From assembly GCA_963678135.1 (NCBI GenBank), contig OY782667.1, positions 1,488,001 through 1,552,000 of the forward strand: a stretch of DNA of 64,000 nucleotides. Direction: 5' to 3'. The position numbers were made by a program, and so were the translations under genes. The stretch is from JAHJKV01 sp963678135 (lineage in GTDB: Bacteria > Desulfobacterota > Desulfovibrionia > Desulfovibrionales > Desulfovibrionaceae). This document shows, in pieces, positions 1 to 7,976 of this stretch. The notes below the pieces were generated by a model. It was not told the DNA's origin. It searched no databases and was given only the letters and a program-made list of their open reading frames with translations. Within the stretch, counting starts at the first letter, position 1. Each line of letters opens with the position of its first letter.

Positions 1-2
1 AA

Positions 3-167
3 GTCAAACTGCTTGCTCGTGACTTTGTCCGATACATTGAGGATCAACCGATTCAACAATTGCAGCTCTCAAAAAGTGTGATGAAAAAACAAACGGTGAA
101 ATTTGGACATCTAAAAATAATATCAAATCATTTGGAGATTCCAATAGAAATTCGTAATAAAAATTAA
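3..167 (+). CDS. C-terminal fragment of an unrecognised protein
   Basis: An open frame enters from the left edge and stops at TAA 165-167, giving 54 residues that end in EIPIEIRNKN-like polar sequence (the last residues read PIEIRNKN). I do not recognise the family. It lies just outside the IS3-type remnant, so it may be host sequence interrupted by the element or the end of another mobile gene. The frame is open for the full visible length but that is too short to prove coding on its own. Confidence 0.35.
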   Translation, partial: VKLLARDFVRYIEDQPIQQLQLSKSVMKKQTVKFGHLKIISNHLEIPIEIRNKN

Positions 168-179
168 GACAACACTGCA

Positions 180-884
180 TCATACCAAGACAACTTTACA
201 TTCAGGAGATCCAAAAAAGGTAGCCAAGTGGGTAGCATACGAGAAAAGGCCTACAAAAATAAACTTGTAAACCTTTGATTTCATTTGTAAAGCCCCCCCT
301 TTTTTAGGGCCAGTTAAAAGTAGAGACTTTCGCCATGTTTTGGACGTACCGCCAGCACGATGAATGGCAAAATTGATAGGCGTCATGTTTCCCAATGATT
401 CATGAGGCCGGTTTTCATTATAGTTGATCATAAATTCCTCAGTTATTTCTCGCACTTCACTCAAGCTATTAAACACATATAAATCAAGAACCTCTTCTCT
501 GTATGTGCGATTAAAACGTTCGATATATGAGTGTTGCATCACGGATTTACGGCTCGTTGCAGGATGGCGTTTTTTGCTTTTTCGTTTAAGATTCATTTTT
601 AACAAACAATACACTCGCCAAACTCGTTTGTGATTCCAGAGCTTGCCTTGTTGCCGGATCACGTTAAAAAGTTTGCTAAAACCCCATGTGGGCTTTTGTT
701 CGGCCAGTTCAGTCAAGGCAGCGATAACCTCGCTATCGTCCCGAGGATGCGATTTGTAGGCGTAATAGCTTCTGCTGACGCCCATTGTAGCACATGCTTT
801 ACGTTCACTGAGTTCAAACGTGCTGATCATGTGCTTGACGATCCTTTGCGCTGAACCGGCCTTAGAGCTTTTTTTCAATAACAT
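180..884 (-). pseudogene. IS3-family transposase orfB with the catalytic core deleted
   Basis: The N-terminal part (about residues 1-105: KACATMGVSRSYYAYKS, then WGFSKLFNVIRQQGKLWNHKRV) is typical of IS3 OrfB. It then passes directly from KSKKRHPATS to HSYIERFNRTYREEVLDLY and RPHESLGNMTPINFA, which belong to the C-terminal end of the rve integrase core. Roughly 150 residues carrying the first two catalytic aspartates are therefore missing, while the glutamate of the YIERFNRTYR block remains. Full OrfB proteins are near 270-290 aa. After about residue 185 the frame runs on into non-homologous sequence. A non-functional in-frame deletion derivative is the simplest reading. Confidence 0.85.
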
Positions 885-1070
885 CCTTAAGCGCCATATG
901 TTCCAAGCTTAAATCTGCAAACATTTGTTTTAGTTTTCGATTTTCTGCTTCGAGTTCTTTTATCCGGCGAATATCAGACGCTTCCATGCCACCGTACTTG
1001 GATTTCCATTTGTAGTATGTCGCAGGGCTGACGCGGTATTCCCTGCACACATCTTTGGCTATGCGACCCC
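862..1070 (-). pseudogene. IS3-family transposase orfA, 5'-truncated
   Basis: The fragment reads AKDVCREYRVSPATYYKWKS followed by YGGMEASDIRRIKELEAENR and ends LKDVIEKKL. This is the HTH plus leucine zipper of IS3 OrfA, which helps the OrfAB fusion recognise the element ends. About 15-20 N-terminal residues are missing; upstream of residue GGRIAKD the sequence belongs to the antisense of an ISAs1-type transposase, which marks the junction near 1070. orfA overlaps orfB by 23 nt. Confidence 0.8.
868..875 (-). promoter_or_regulatory. Probable -1 frameshift slippery site between orfA and orfB
   Basis: On the minus strand the orfA/orfB overlap contains a run of seven A followed by G, just before the orfA stop. 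IS3-family elements make the OrfAB transposase by programmed -1 slippage at such runs. The site survives although both frames are damaged. Confidence 0.6.
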
Positions 1071-1072
1071 CC

Positions 1073-1938
1073 TTCCAAAATGCATTTATAAATTGGATAA
1101 ATGGAATAAAATTAGATAAAAATGGAAAAACTATTGCTATTGATGGTAAATCATTAAGACGTTCTTTTGATAAAGCAAATGGAAAGGGAGTGTTGCATAT
1201 GGTCAGTGCTTGGGCAGTAGAAGCAGGAATAGCTATCGGCCAAGTTAAAACCAACGAAAAATCTAATGAAATTAATGCAATACCTAGTCTGCTCGATATG
1301 CTAGATATATCTGGAGCGATTATCACTATAGATGCAATGGGGTGCCAGAAAAAAATTGCAAGCAAAATTATTGATAAAGAGGCTGAATATGTTTTGGCGT
1401 TAAAGGGCAATCATTCTGACTTGCATAACGAGCTAAAATCATTGTTTAAGATTGCAGAAAAAAGAAATTTCAAGGACATGCACATAACACATACGCTACA
1501 ATTGATAAGGGACATGGACGAATTGAAACTCGAACTTGTACGGCTTTGTCTGCCAAGCAGTGGTTTCCAGAGGCAAAAGAATGGAGAGGCTTAAAAATAT
1601 TGGTCAAAATAGATTCAACAAGAGAAATAAACAAGTCAAAACAAGAGGCTACCAGGTATTTTCGTTCAAGTTTGCCAATGGATGCACAAGCAATGCTTCA
1701 GTCGGTTCGTGAGCATTGGGGAATTGAAAATTCTTTGCATTGGGTATTGGACATGAATTTTCGAAAGGATGAATCACGAATAAGAAAAGGACATGCTGCG
1801 GAAAATTTAGCTATCATCAGAAAAATTGTACTCAACATAATAAAACTCAATAAACCAAAAGAGTTAAGCTTTAGAAAAGCAAAGCTTAAGTCCTCGTGGG
1901 ATATTGATTTTGCTCTACAAACTGTATTCGGAGTTTAA
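1073..1938 (+). pseudogene. ISAs1-family transposase, 5'-truncated and frameshifted
   Basis: Two frames together give one ISAs1 (H-repeat associated) transposase. Frame one has IAIDGKSLRRSF, HMVSAWAVEAGIAIGQVKTN, EKSNEINAIP and TIDAMGCQKKIASKIIDK, which hold the first two DDE aspartates. Frame two resumes with IDKGHGRIETRTCTALSAKQ (the start lies upstream of 1546) and continues through SVREHWGIENSLHWVLDMNF to FALQTVFGV. The switch lies near 1485-1495. About 80 residues of the N-terminus are absent, cut where the IS3 remnant begins. The TAA stop at 1936-1938 overlaps the terminal inverted repeat. Inactive here, but its right end matches the MITE family scattered through the window. Confidence 0.88.
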
Positions 1939-1953
1939 TATGCGTTTGCCCTG
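1938..1953 (+). repeat. Right terminal inverted repeat of the ISAs1-type element
   Basis: ATATGCGTTTGCCCTG follows the transposase stop directly; its reverse complement is CAGGGCAAACGCATAT. From memory, ISAs1-family ends often begin CAGGG. The same 16-mer, or close variants, ends the intergenic MITEs described below, which ties those repeats to this transposase type. Confidence 0.75.
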
Positions 1954-1984
1954 ATCCTGTGTCAAGCTTGGCAGTATATCGATT

Positions 1985-2095
1985 CAGGGCAAATGCATAT
2001 AAAATTTAGGCTAAATACTGTCCTTTCATTTCATTGAGCTCTCTCCCTGTCATCCTGTCTCCTTTTTGTCATCCTACGCGTATATGCGCTTATAA
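1985..2095 (+). mobile_element. MITE copy 1 (left part only)
   Basis: It starts with CAGGGCAAATGCATAT at 1985-2000 and continues AAAATTTAGGCTAAATACTG, then a pyrimidine-rich stretch with CTGTCATCCTG. This matches the left arm of the copy at 17067. The central palindrome is degraded. It sits 31 bp from the end of the ISAs1 remnant, with the ends facing each other. A 66-codon minus-strand frame over it is not considered a gene. Confidence 0.65.
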
Positions 2096-2197
2096 TCACC
2101 AAGCCACAATGTATTCCACAAAAAACAACGCATTTATGATTGACAAATAAATGATCAAAATCCCAAGAAATAAGCCAAAGAAAACATGCCTCTCTAC

Positions 2198-3472
2198 TCA
2201 CCAAATCAAAGGTACAAACCAAAAAAGCCATGCGCTCATAAGTATTGCGCCTAAAGTATTGAGCACTGCGCCAAGTATCAACATATGAGACAAACGAATT
2301 CCGCGCATTTCGCCCACGACCAAAGCATTACACGGGGTGGCAATAGGGGTCATAAACGCGCAAGTGGAGGCAATTGATACTCCGAGCATCAGAATTAAAG
2401 GCGAAAGATGCACCGCTTGTGCAAACTCATAGGCCACGGGGAAAAAAGCCACGGCGACCGCTGTATTGGAAAAAACTTCAGTGCAAAAAATAACAAGTAA
2501 AATAATCATAAATAACAAAAATATAGCAGTGATATTGTGCCCAGCAAATAGAGTGAATGCAGATGTTATTTGGGTGCTGAGCTCAAAATAATCCACCACA
2601 AAAAAGACAAGGCCGAGTATGCAAAGCATGGCCAGTCCGCGCAAAGGCACACCGCGGAAAATATCCCTCAATGTGAGCAAAGCGGAACTGCTGCCTTGGC
2701 AAGGTGGGCCACCTCGATAAAAGGCTAAGCATATGAAATATAAAAAAAAGGCAAGACAAATTCCGGATTCCACTTGTGCATATTGTGGCCAAAATTCTCG
2801 TACAAAAGATGAGCCTGTCCAAAAAAGAATAAAGCAGATAAAAAGAATACGTCCGGAGCGTTGCCAGGGTGTGAGTTCACGATCTGTAAAAAGTTTCAAA
2901 TAAAGTCCATGTTTACGAAGCTCAGCAGGAATCGCCAAACACAAAACTCCCCAAGCCAATAAAAGAAAAAAGAAAACCAAAGGCAAAGACCAAAATAGCC
3001 AGCTGATAAAATTCACCTGTTCACGACCAGCGACTTGAAAATAATCCAAATATCCTAGGAACATAAGATTGGCCGGAGAACCTATAAGTGACCCCATCCC
3101 TCCAATATTAGCCCCATAAAGAGCAGCAAGGGCAAGAGCTGTTGTTAAAGAAGATGCAGGGCACTGCTTTTGTATTTCAAAGTCCATGCGTTTTAAGATT
3201 GGCAAAAAAGTGAGCATAACCACGGCATTAGGGATTATAAAAGAAAGAAGTGCAGAAGAACATAAAATATACAAAAGAAGCACGCTTGGCCTGCTTGAAC
3301 CCTTGCGCGCAGCCAAGCCAAAAATGCGGTACACAAAAAGGTCTGCCAATTTCGTTACCGCGAGCAGCCGATAAACCAAATAGGCATTGGCAAAAAGTAT
3401 AAAAAGGGGCAATCTGCGCCAAAAATAGCCCAAAAAAAGCTGAAAATTTGTACTTTCAAACAGTGATTCCAT
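2198..3472 (-). CDS. SLC13/ArsB-type anion permease
   Basis: A hydrophobic protein of about 424 residues with some ten or more membrane segments. The C-terminal block STCAFMTPIATPCNALVVG resembles the signature of the SLC13/DASS and ArsB/NhaD ion-transporter superfamily, and an equivalent first-half motif is ANIGGMGSLIGSPANLMFLG; the two form the pseudo-symmetric substrate site. Substrate (dicarboxylate, sulfate or another anion) cannot be read from sequence. Start: an upstream ATG at 3518-3520 would add 16 residues, but the best promoter places transcription initiation about there, so I prefer ATG 3470-3472. No clear Shine-Dalgarno precedes either. Divergent from dnaE. Confidence 0.8.
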   Translation of the reverse strand: MESLFESTNFQLFLGYFWRRLPLFILFANAYLVYRLLAVTKLADLFVYRIFGLAARKGSSRPSVLLLYILCSSALLSFIIPNAVVMLTFLPILKRMDFEIQKQCPASSLTTALALAALYGANIGGMGSLIGSPANLMFLGYLDYFQVAGREQVNFISWLFWSLPLVFFFLLLAWGVLCLAIPAELRKHGLYLKLFTDRELTPWQRSGRILFICFILFWTGSSFVREFWPQYAQVESGICLAFFLYFICLAFYRGGPPCQGSSSALLTLRDIFRGVPLRGLAMLCILGLVFFVVDYFELSTQITSAFTLFAGHNITAIFLLFMIILLVIFCTEVFSNTAVAVAFFPVAYEFAQAVHLSPLILMLGVSIASTCAFMTPIATPCNALVVGEMRGIRLSHMLILGAVLNTLGAILMSAWLFWFVPLIW

Positions 3473-3476
3473 GTCG

Positions 3477-3492
3477 ATATTGTACACAATAT
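3477..3492. promoter_or_regulatory. 16-bp palindrome just upstream of the permease start
   Basis: ATATTGT-AC-ACAATAT has perfect 7-bp arms around a 2-nt centre. It lies 4 bp upstream of the chosen ATG of the permease gene, in its predicted 5' leader. It could be a repressor site or an RNA hairpin masking the start; which one is not decidable here. Confidence 0.45.
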
Positions 3493-3523
3493 GTAATAAA
3501 ATTAAAAGTTTATATGACATGAG

Positions 3524-3551
3524 ACAATATGAGACAACTGTCTCACTGCAA
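3524..3551 (-). promoter_or_regulatory. Candidate permease promoter with an operator in the spacer
   Basis: On the minus strand a -35-like TTGCAG (3546-3551) and a -10-like TATTGT (3524-3529) are 16 nt apart. The spacer contains a perfect inverted repeat, GAGACA-AC-TGTCTC (3531-3544), and a further GAGACA lies at 3521-3526. An operator between -35 and -10 is a classic repressor position. Matches to the consensus are only moderate. Confidence 0.45.
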
Positions 3552-3676
3552 GGTGTTGATTTTTAAGGATATTCAAAAAAAGTGAAACAGAGTGTCTCAA
3601 AAACAAAAGAGCAGAAGCGTTCACTTTTTACATGATTTCCGCTACACTGAATTTCTATACAACCAAAAGGAAAATT

Positions 3677-6600
3677 ATGTCTGAATTTGTTCATTTACAT
3701 GTCCACACAGAATATTCTTTGCTTGATGGCGCGATTCGTATCAAAGATATTTGCCAAAAAACCAAAGAGTTAGGGATGTCATCTGTCGCCATAACAGATC
3801 ACGGCAATATGTTTGGAGCCGTCACCTTTTATCAAACAGCCCTTTCTTTTGGACTTAAGCCTATTATCGGCTGTGAAGTGTATATCGCACCGGGTGACGT
3901 TAATGATGCAGAGGCGCATACTCAAAAAACTGAACGTTACCACCTTATCTTATTAGCAAAAAATTTTATTGGCTACAAAAATCTTATACAACTTGTAACC
4001 CTTGGTTATTTGGAGGGCTTATATTATAAACCTCGCGTTTCTAAATATCTTCTGAATAAATATAAAGAAGGCCTTATTTGTCTTTCTGCCTGTTTGGGTG
4101 GAGAAATACCTAAAAAGCTGTTATCCCAAGGACTTGAAGCTGGTATTCAAACAGCAAAAGAATATGCAGAAATATTTCCAGGTGATTTTTACTTAGAGCT
4201 ACAGAAAAATGGCATCCCTGAACAAACAACAGTAAATCAAATGCTTAAAGAAGTGGCTCAAGCCACTCAGCTTCCTCTGGTTGCAACAAATGACTGTCAT
4301 TACTTAAATAAAGGCGATGATGAAGCGCATGACGTGTTATTGTGCATCCAAACGGCCAAAAAAGTTGATGAGCAAGACCGGATGCGTATGAACACTGATC
4401 AGCTCTATTTTAAGACACCTGAAGAAATGCAGCGAGATTTTGCAGATTGCCCAGAAGCACTTGAGAATACTCACAAAATAGCAAAGCAATGCAATGTGGA
4501 AATTCCGCTTGGAAATTATTCTTTTCCTACATTTGAGCTACCTGAAGGCATGACTGCTACGACTGAGCTTGAACGCATGTGCAAAGAAGGTCTTGAGCAA
4601 CGCATAGCCAAAGCCCCGTATACAGTGGATGAAACAGTGTATTGGGATCGCCTTAAAACAGAGCTTGCAGTTATTAAGCAAATGGGCTTTCCAGCCTATT
4701 TCCTTATTGTTCAAGATTTCATTAACTGGGCGAAAAAACAGGATATTCCAGTTGGCCCGGGGCGCGGTTCAGCAGCAGGTTCTATTGTTGCATGGTCTCT
4801 AGGGATTACGAACCTTGATCCAATTCCCTACGGGCTACTTTTTGAACGTTTTCTTAATAAAGAACGTGTCTCCATGCCGGATATTGATGTTGATTTTTGT
4901 GAACGGCGTCGCCTGAACGTTATTGAGTATTGCGCCAAAAAATATGGACACGATCATGTGGCGCAAATAACCACTTTTGGGAGAATGAAGGCCAAGGCAG
5001 TTATCCGTGACGTAGCCCGTGCCTTGAATATAGAACTCTCTGAAGCAGACAAAATAAGTAAACTTGTGCCAGCAGATCCCAAAATGACTCTTTCTAAAGC
5101 GCTGGATCAAGAGCCTGATCTGCTTAAACTGTATCAAAATGACGAACGTATTCGCAAACTTATAGATATATCCAAACGCTTGGAAGGACTTTGTCGGCAT
5201 GCTTCTGTTCATGCAGCAGGTCTTGTTTTTTCTGATGAACCAATGGTCAATTATCTTCCTCTTTATAAAGGCAAAAAGGGGGGGACAGTAACTCAGTATG
5301 ATATGAAATGTGTTGAAAAAATAGGACTGGTTAAATTCGATTTTTTAGGGCTTAAAACAGCGACTGTAATCCACGACACCTTAAAAATCATCAGGCAGCA
5401 AGGCAAAACACCACCAGATTTGCATAATATTTCGCTTGCAGATCCAAAAACCTATGAAGTGTTCAGTACAGGAAATACAGATGGTATTTTTCAGGTCGAA
5501 AGTTCTGGGATGCGCCAGTATTTAAGAATGCTAAAACCTCACTGTTTTGAAGATATTATCGCCATGCTGGCTTTGTATCGCCCTGGTCCTCTTAGTTCGG
5601 ATATGGTTAATCACTTTATTAAGTGCAAACATGGAACTATCAAAGTAAGCTATCCGCACCCTTGTCTAAAAACTATTCTCGAACCTACTTACGGGGTTAT
5701 TGTTTACCAAGAACAAGTTATGGCAGTTGCCACAGAAATAGCAAATTACTCTCTTGGCGAAAGTGATTTGTTGCGCAGAGCCATGGGGAAAAAGAATGCA
5801 AAAGACATGGAAGCGCAGGAGAAACGCTTTCTCCAAGGTGCAAAAGAAAATAATATTCCGAATAAAACCGCCCTTGAAATCTTTAAGCTCATGAAAAAAT
5901 TTGCAGAATATGGTTTTAATAAATCGCACTCTGCTGCTTATGCTCTTATTTCTTATTATACTGCCTACCTCAAAGCGCATCACACCATAGAATTTATGGC
6001 AGCACTTATCAGCACAGAGCTGAATAATACCGCAAAACTGTATATGTATATCAATGCTTGTCAAAGAATGGGAATTACAATCAACCCTCCAAATATCAAT
6101 ACTTCTGTATCTACTTTTTCCATTGCTGATAAAACAATTCTTTTTGGCCTGACAGGCATTAAAAATGTTGGCGAAGATGCCGTACATGCTGTTGTTGCTG
6201 AACGTGAAGCAAACGGTCCCTATCAAGGATTGCTGGATTTTTGTTCTCGCGTAGACTTGCACAAAGTGAGCAAACGGGTGATTGAATTTTTTATTAAAGG
6301 CGGAGCCATGGACTGCTTTGATTGTCCTAGAGCAGCTTTGATGGCTGCTTTGGAAAAAGCTGTAGCCTATGGACAAAATAAAGCAAAAGAGCGCGAGCAA
6401 GGTATGCTCAGCATGTTGGATTTGCTTGCTGCAAGCAGTGATGCTGATTCAGAAGAACCCGTATGTTTTTCTTTAGATGAACTGAATACACCAGAATGGG
6501 AAGATATTGAGAAACAAAAAATGGAAAAAGAAGCCTTGGGTTTTTTCCTTACCACTCATCCTCTTTCTGCCTTTATTCGGGATATGCAACGCTTACGGCT

Positions 6601-7156
6601 TGATACCCTTGAATCATGCAGGGAATATTCCGCAGAAATTGAGGTCAAAATCGGCTGCATCGTGACAGATATAACAGAAAAATACAGTAGAAATGGGGAA
6701 AAATACGCCAGACTTGCCATTGAAGATTTGAGCGGAGTCGGAGAAATAACCATCTGGTCTCGAAGTTATAACGATGAAATCAAAGCTCTTTTAACTTCGG
6801 AAATACCATTATACATTGAAGGCAAAACAGAAAGTAGCAAGAGTGACTTGGACGAGGGAACAGGGCAAGCAAGGCTCATTGCAAGCAGCATCAAGTCACT
6901 GACTGAAACTATTAACAATAATACTGAACCTATTGAACTGTCCATCAAACATCAGCTATGCTCCCAAGAACATTTAGAGGCACTCTCAGCAATACTTTTG
7001 CAGTATCCCGGCAATATTCCTGTTTGTCTTTGGGTGTATTTTAATGAATATATGGTGCAACTTAATCTTGGTTCAAGGTTCAAGGTTTCACCGAAAACTG
7101 CCCTTTGGGAAGAACTCGACACTTGGCAAGGAAAAAATAATGACAGAATTGACTGA
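3677..7156 (+). CDS. dnaE: DNA polymerase III subunit alpha
   Basis: Replicative DNA polymerase, 1159 aa, the usual DnaE length. The N-terminal PHP domain begins VHLHVHTEYSLLDG. The palm holds VGPGRGSAAGS (about residue 360), the catalytic PDIDVDF (about 400) and VKFDFLGLKT (about 555, third aspartate). The FGFNKSHSAAYALISYYTAY-like block (here EYGFNKSHSAAYALISYY) lies near 745, and an OB fold (KIGCIVTDITEKYSRNGEKY, about 990-1030) precedes the C-terminus. Start ATG 3677 follows AAGGA by 6 nt and gives the conserved SEFVHLHVH terminus; the frame extends 15 codons upstream but without an SD. It overlaps the following small gene by 17 nt. Confidence 0.97.
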   Translation: MSEFVHLHVHTEYSLLDGAIRIKDICQKTKELGMSSVAITDHGNMFGAVTFYQTALSFGLKPIIGCEVYIAPGDVNDAEAHTQKTERYHLILLAKNFIGYKNLIQLVTLGYLEGLYYKPRVSKYLLNKYKEGLICLSACLGGEIPKKLLSQGLEAGIQTAKEYAEIFPGDFYLELQKNGIPEQTTVNQMLKEVAQATQLPLVATNDCHYLNKGDDEAHDVLLCIQTAKKVDEQDRMRMNTDQLYFKTPEEMQRDFADCPEALENTHKIAKQCNVEIPLGNYSFPTFELPEGMTATTELERMCKEGLEQRIAKAPYTVDETVYWDRLKTELAVIKQMGFPAYFLIVQDFINWAKKQDIPVGPGRGSAAGSIVAWSLGITNLDPIPYGLLFERFLNKERVSMPDIDVDFCERRRLNVIEYCAKKYGHDHVAQITTFGRMKAKAVIRDVARALNIELSEADKISKLVPADPKMTLSKALDQEPDLLKLYQNDERIRKLIDISKRLEGLCRHASVHAAGLVFSDEPMVNYLPLYKGKKGGTVTQYDMKCVEKIGLVKFDFLGLKTATVIHDTLKIIRQQGKTPPDLHNISLADPKTYEVFSTGNTDGIFQVESSGMRQYLRMLKPHCFEDIIAMLALYRPGPLSSDMVNHFIKCKHGTIKVSYPHPCLKTILEPTYGVIVYQEQVMAVATEIANYSLGESDLLRRAMGKKNAKDMEAQEKRFLQGAKENNIPNKTALEIFKLMKKFAEYGFNKSHSAAYALISYYTAYLKAHHTIEFMAALISTELNNTAKLYMYINACQRMGITINPPNINTSVSTFSIADKTILFGLTGIKNVGEDAVHAVVAEREANGPYQGLLDFCSRVDLHKVSKRVIEFFIKGGAMDCFDCPRAALMAALEKAVAYGQNKAKEREQGMLSMLDLLAASSDADSEEPVCFSLDELNTPEWEDIEKQKMEKEALGFFLTTHPLSAFIRDMQRLRLDTLESCREYSAEIEVKIGCIVTDITEKYSRNGEKYARLAIEDLSGVGEITIWSRSYNDEIKALLTSEIPLYIEGKTESSKSDLDEGTGQARLIASSIKSLTETINNNTEPIELSIKHQLCSQEHLEALSAILLQYPGNIPVCLWVYFNEYMVQLNLGSRFKVSPKTALWEELDTWQGKNNDRID

Positions 7157-7367
7157 ACTCAAACTGCTTGGGGCATATTTTGGATTTTTCCTTGTACTGG
7201 GCATTGGCTTTGTGCTCAGTATTCCAATATTGATTTGGAAAGAAACACGGCAAAGTAAAAAATTACTGGAACAGCTTTTAGCTCAGCAGCAGCAAACAAA
7301 TAAACTTATGCAAAGCTGGCCTTCTGCTCAAATACACCCTGCAAAATCTCACAAACCAGAGCAATAG
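7140..7367 (+). CDS. Small single-span membrane protein, unknown function
   Basis: A 75-residue product beginning MTELTELKLLGAYFGF. One membrane segment (about residues 8-30, GAYFGFFLVLGIGFVLSIPI) is followed by a charged, glutamine-rich tail (KKLLEQLLAQQQQTNKLMQS) likely to be a short coiled coil. The ATG at 7140 lies inside the end of dnaE, 14 nt before its stop codon, and is preceded by AAGGA at 7129-7133 (the reading CAAGGAAAAAATA), so it is probably translated by coupling with dnaE. I do not recognise a family. Confidence 0.6.
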   Translation: MTELTELKLLGAYFGFFLVLGIGFVLSIPILIWKETRQSKKLLEQLLAQQQQTNKLMQSWPSAQIHPAKSHKPEQ

Positions 7368-7386
7368 CTAAAAAAGTAATAATTTA

Positions 7387-7500
7387 CGGCAAACGCATAT
7401 GAACTTGTCCGTAGTTCAGTTATCCCTCTTTGTCACTTCCGCGCAGGATGACAAGAGGGGGGGAAGACGCGTAGAGCGGAGCGACGCAATAATGCAAAGA
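7387..7500 (+). mobile_element. MITE copy 2 (degraded)
   Basis: It begins CGGCAAACGCATAT at 7387-7400, a near match to the terminal repeat, and contains CCGCGCAGGATGACAAGAGG, half of the family palindrome plus the purine tract. The right end is not recognisable; a GC-rich piece (AGACGCGTAGAGCGGAGCG) follows. Together with it the stretch 7368-7584 is otherwise empty apart from the leader of queD. Confidence 0.6.
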
Positions 7501-7584
7501 TCACTTTTTGTGACAATCACTCTGCCAAAATTTACCAGAACCAAAAAACTACAAGGAATTGAGTAGCTGCGAGGAACTTAAATC

Positions 7585-7971
7585 ATGTCTGAAACATATC
7601 GCCTTCACATCACGCAATCATTTTGTGCAGCACACCAATTACGCAATTATAAGGGGAAATGTGAAAATCTGCATGGGCATAATTTTGATGTGGAAATTGT
7701 GGTGCAAGGAACACAATTAGACCCTGAAATTGAGTATCTGATTGATTTTGGGGTGCTTAAAAAAATGGCAAGAGAAATTATTGCGCCTCTTGATCATAGT
7801 AATTTGAATACACTCGCGTCCTTTGAAAAGCATAATCCTTCTTCGGAATTACTTGCTCGTCATATTTACAAAGAGCTACAAGCTCGCCTGAGCCAAACCG
7901 CTCCGCACGTCACGCTACTTGAAGTTTCAGTCAGTGAAAAACCCCAGCAACGCGCAGTCTATTTTGAATGA
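7585..7971 (+). CDS. queD: 6-carboxy-5,6,7,8-tetrahydropterin synthase
   Basis: Converts 7,8-dihydroneopterin triphosphate to 6-carboxytetrahydropterin in the queuosine/7-deazaguanine pathway. The 128 aa match the short QueD family. Zinc ligands are in CAAHQL (His about 17) and LHGHNF (two His near 32-34), with the catalytic cysteine in KGKCENLHG. IDFGVLKK and LDHSNLN are conserved, and a late glutamate in EVSVSE completes the site. No other queuosine gene is nearby. A GAGGAA-like SD (7570-7575) precedes the ATG. It converges on fliM with a 5-nt gap. Confidence 0.93.
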   Translation: MSETYRLHITQSFCAAHQLRNYKGKCENLHGHNFDVEIVVQGTQLDPEIEYLIDFGVLKKMAREIIAPLDHSNLNTLASFEKHNPSSELLARHIYKELQARLSQTAPHVTLLEVSVSEKPQQRAVYFE

Positions 7972-7976
7972 TGAGC

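Larger units (their letters stand above)
180..1072 (-). mobile_element. Decayed IS3-family element (internally deleted orfB plus truncated orfA)
   Basis: The two overlapping frames of an IS3-type element are visible on the minus strand: an orfA helix-turn-helix/leucine-zipper fragment and an orfB integrase-core fragment. The upstream end of orfA is cut at about 1070, where an ISAs1-type transposase on the opposite strand begins abruptly in mid-gene. The core of orfB is deleted in frame. The left limit is uncertain: the reading frame runs to 180 with no clear terminal repeat. The element cannot be autonomous. Confidence 0.8.

Noticed and set aside
2031..2231. 66-codon minus-strand frame near MITE copy 1
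   Set aside because: It runs through the repeat and overlaps the end of the permease gene; it has no SD and no family resemblance.
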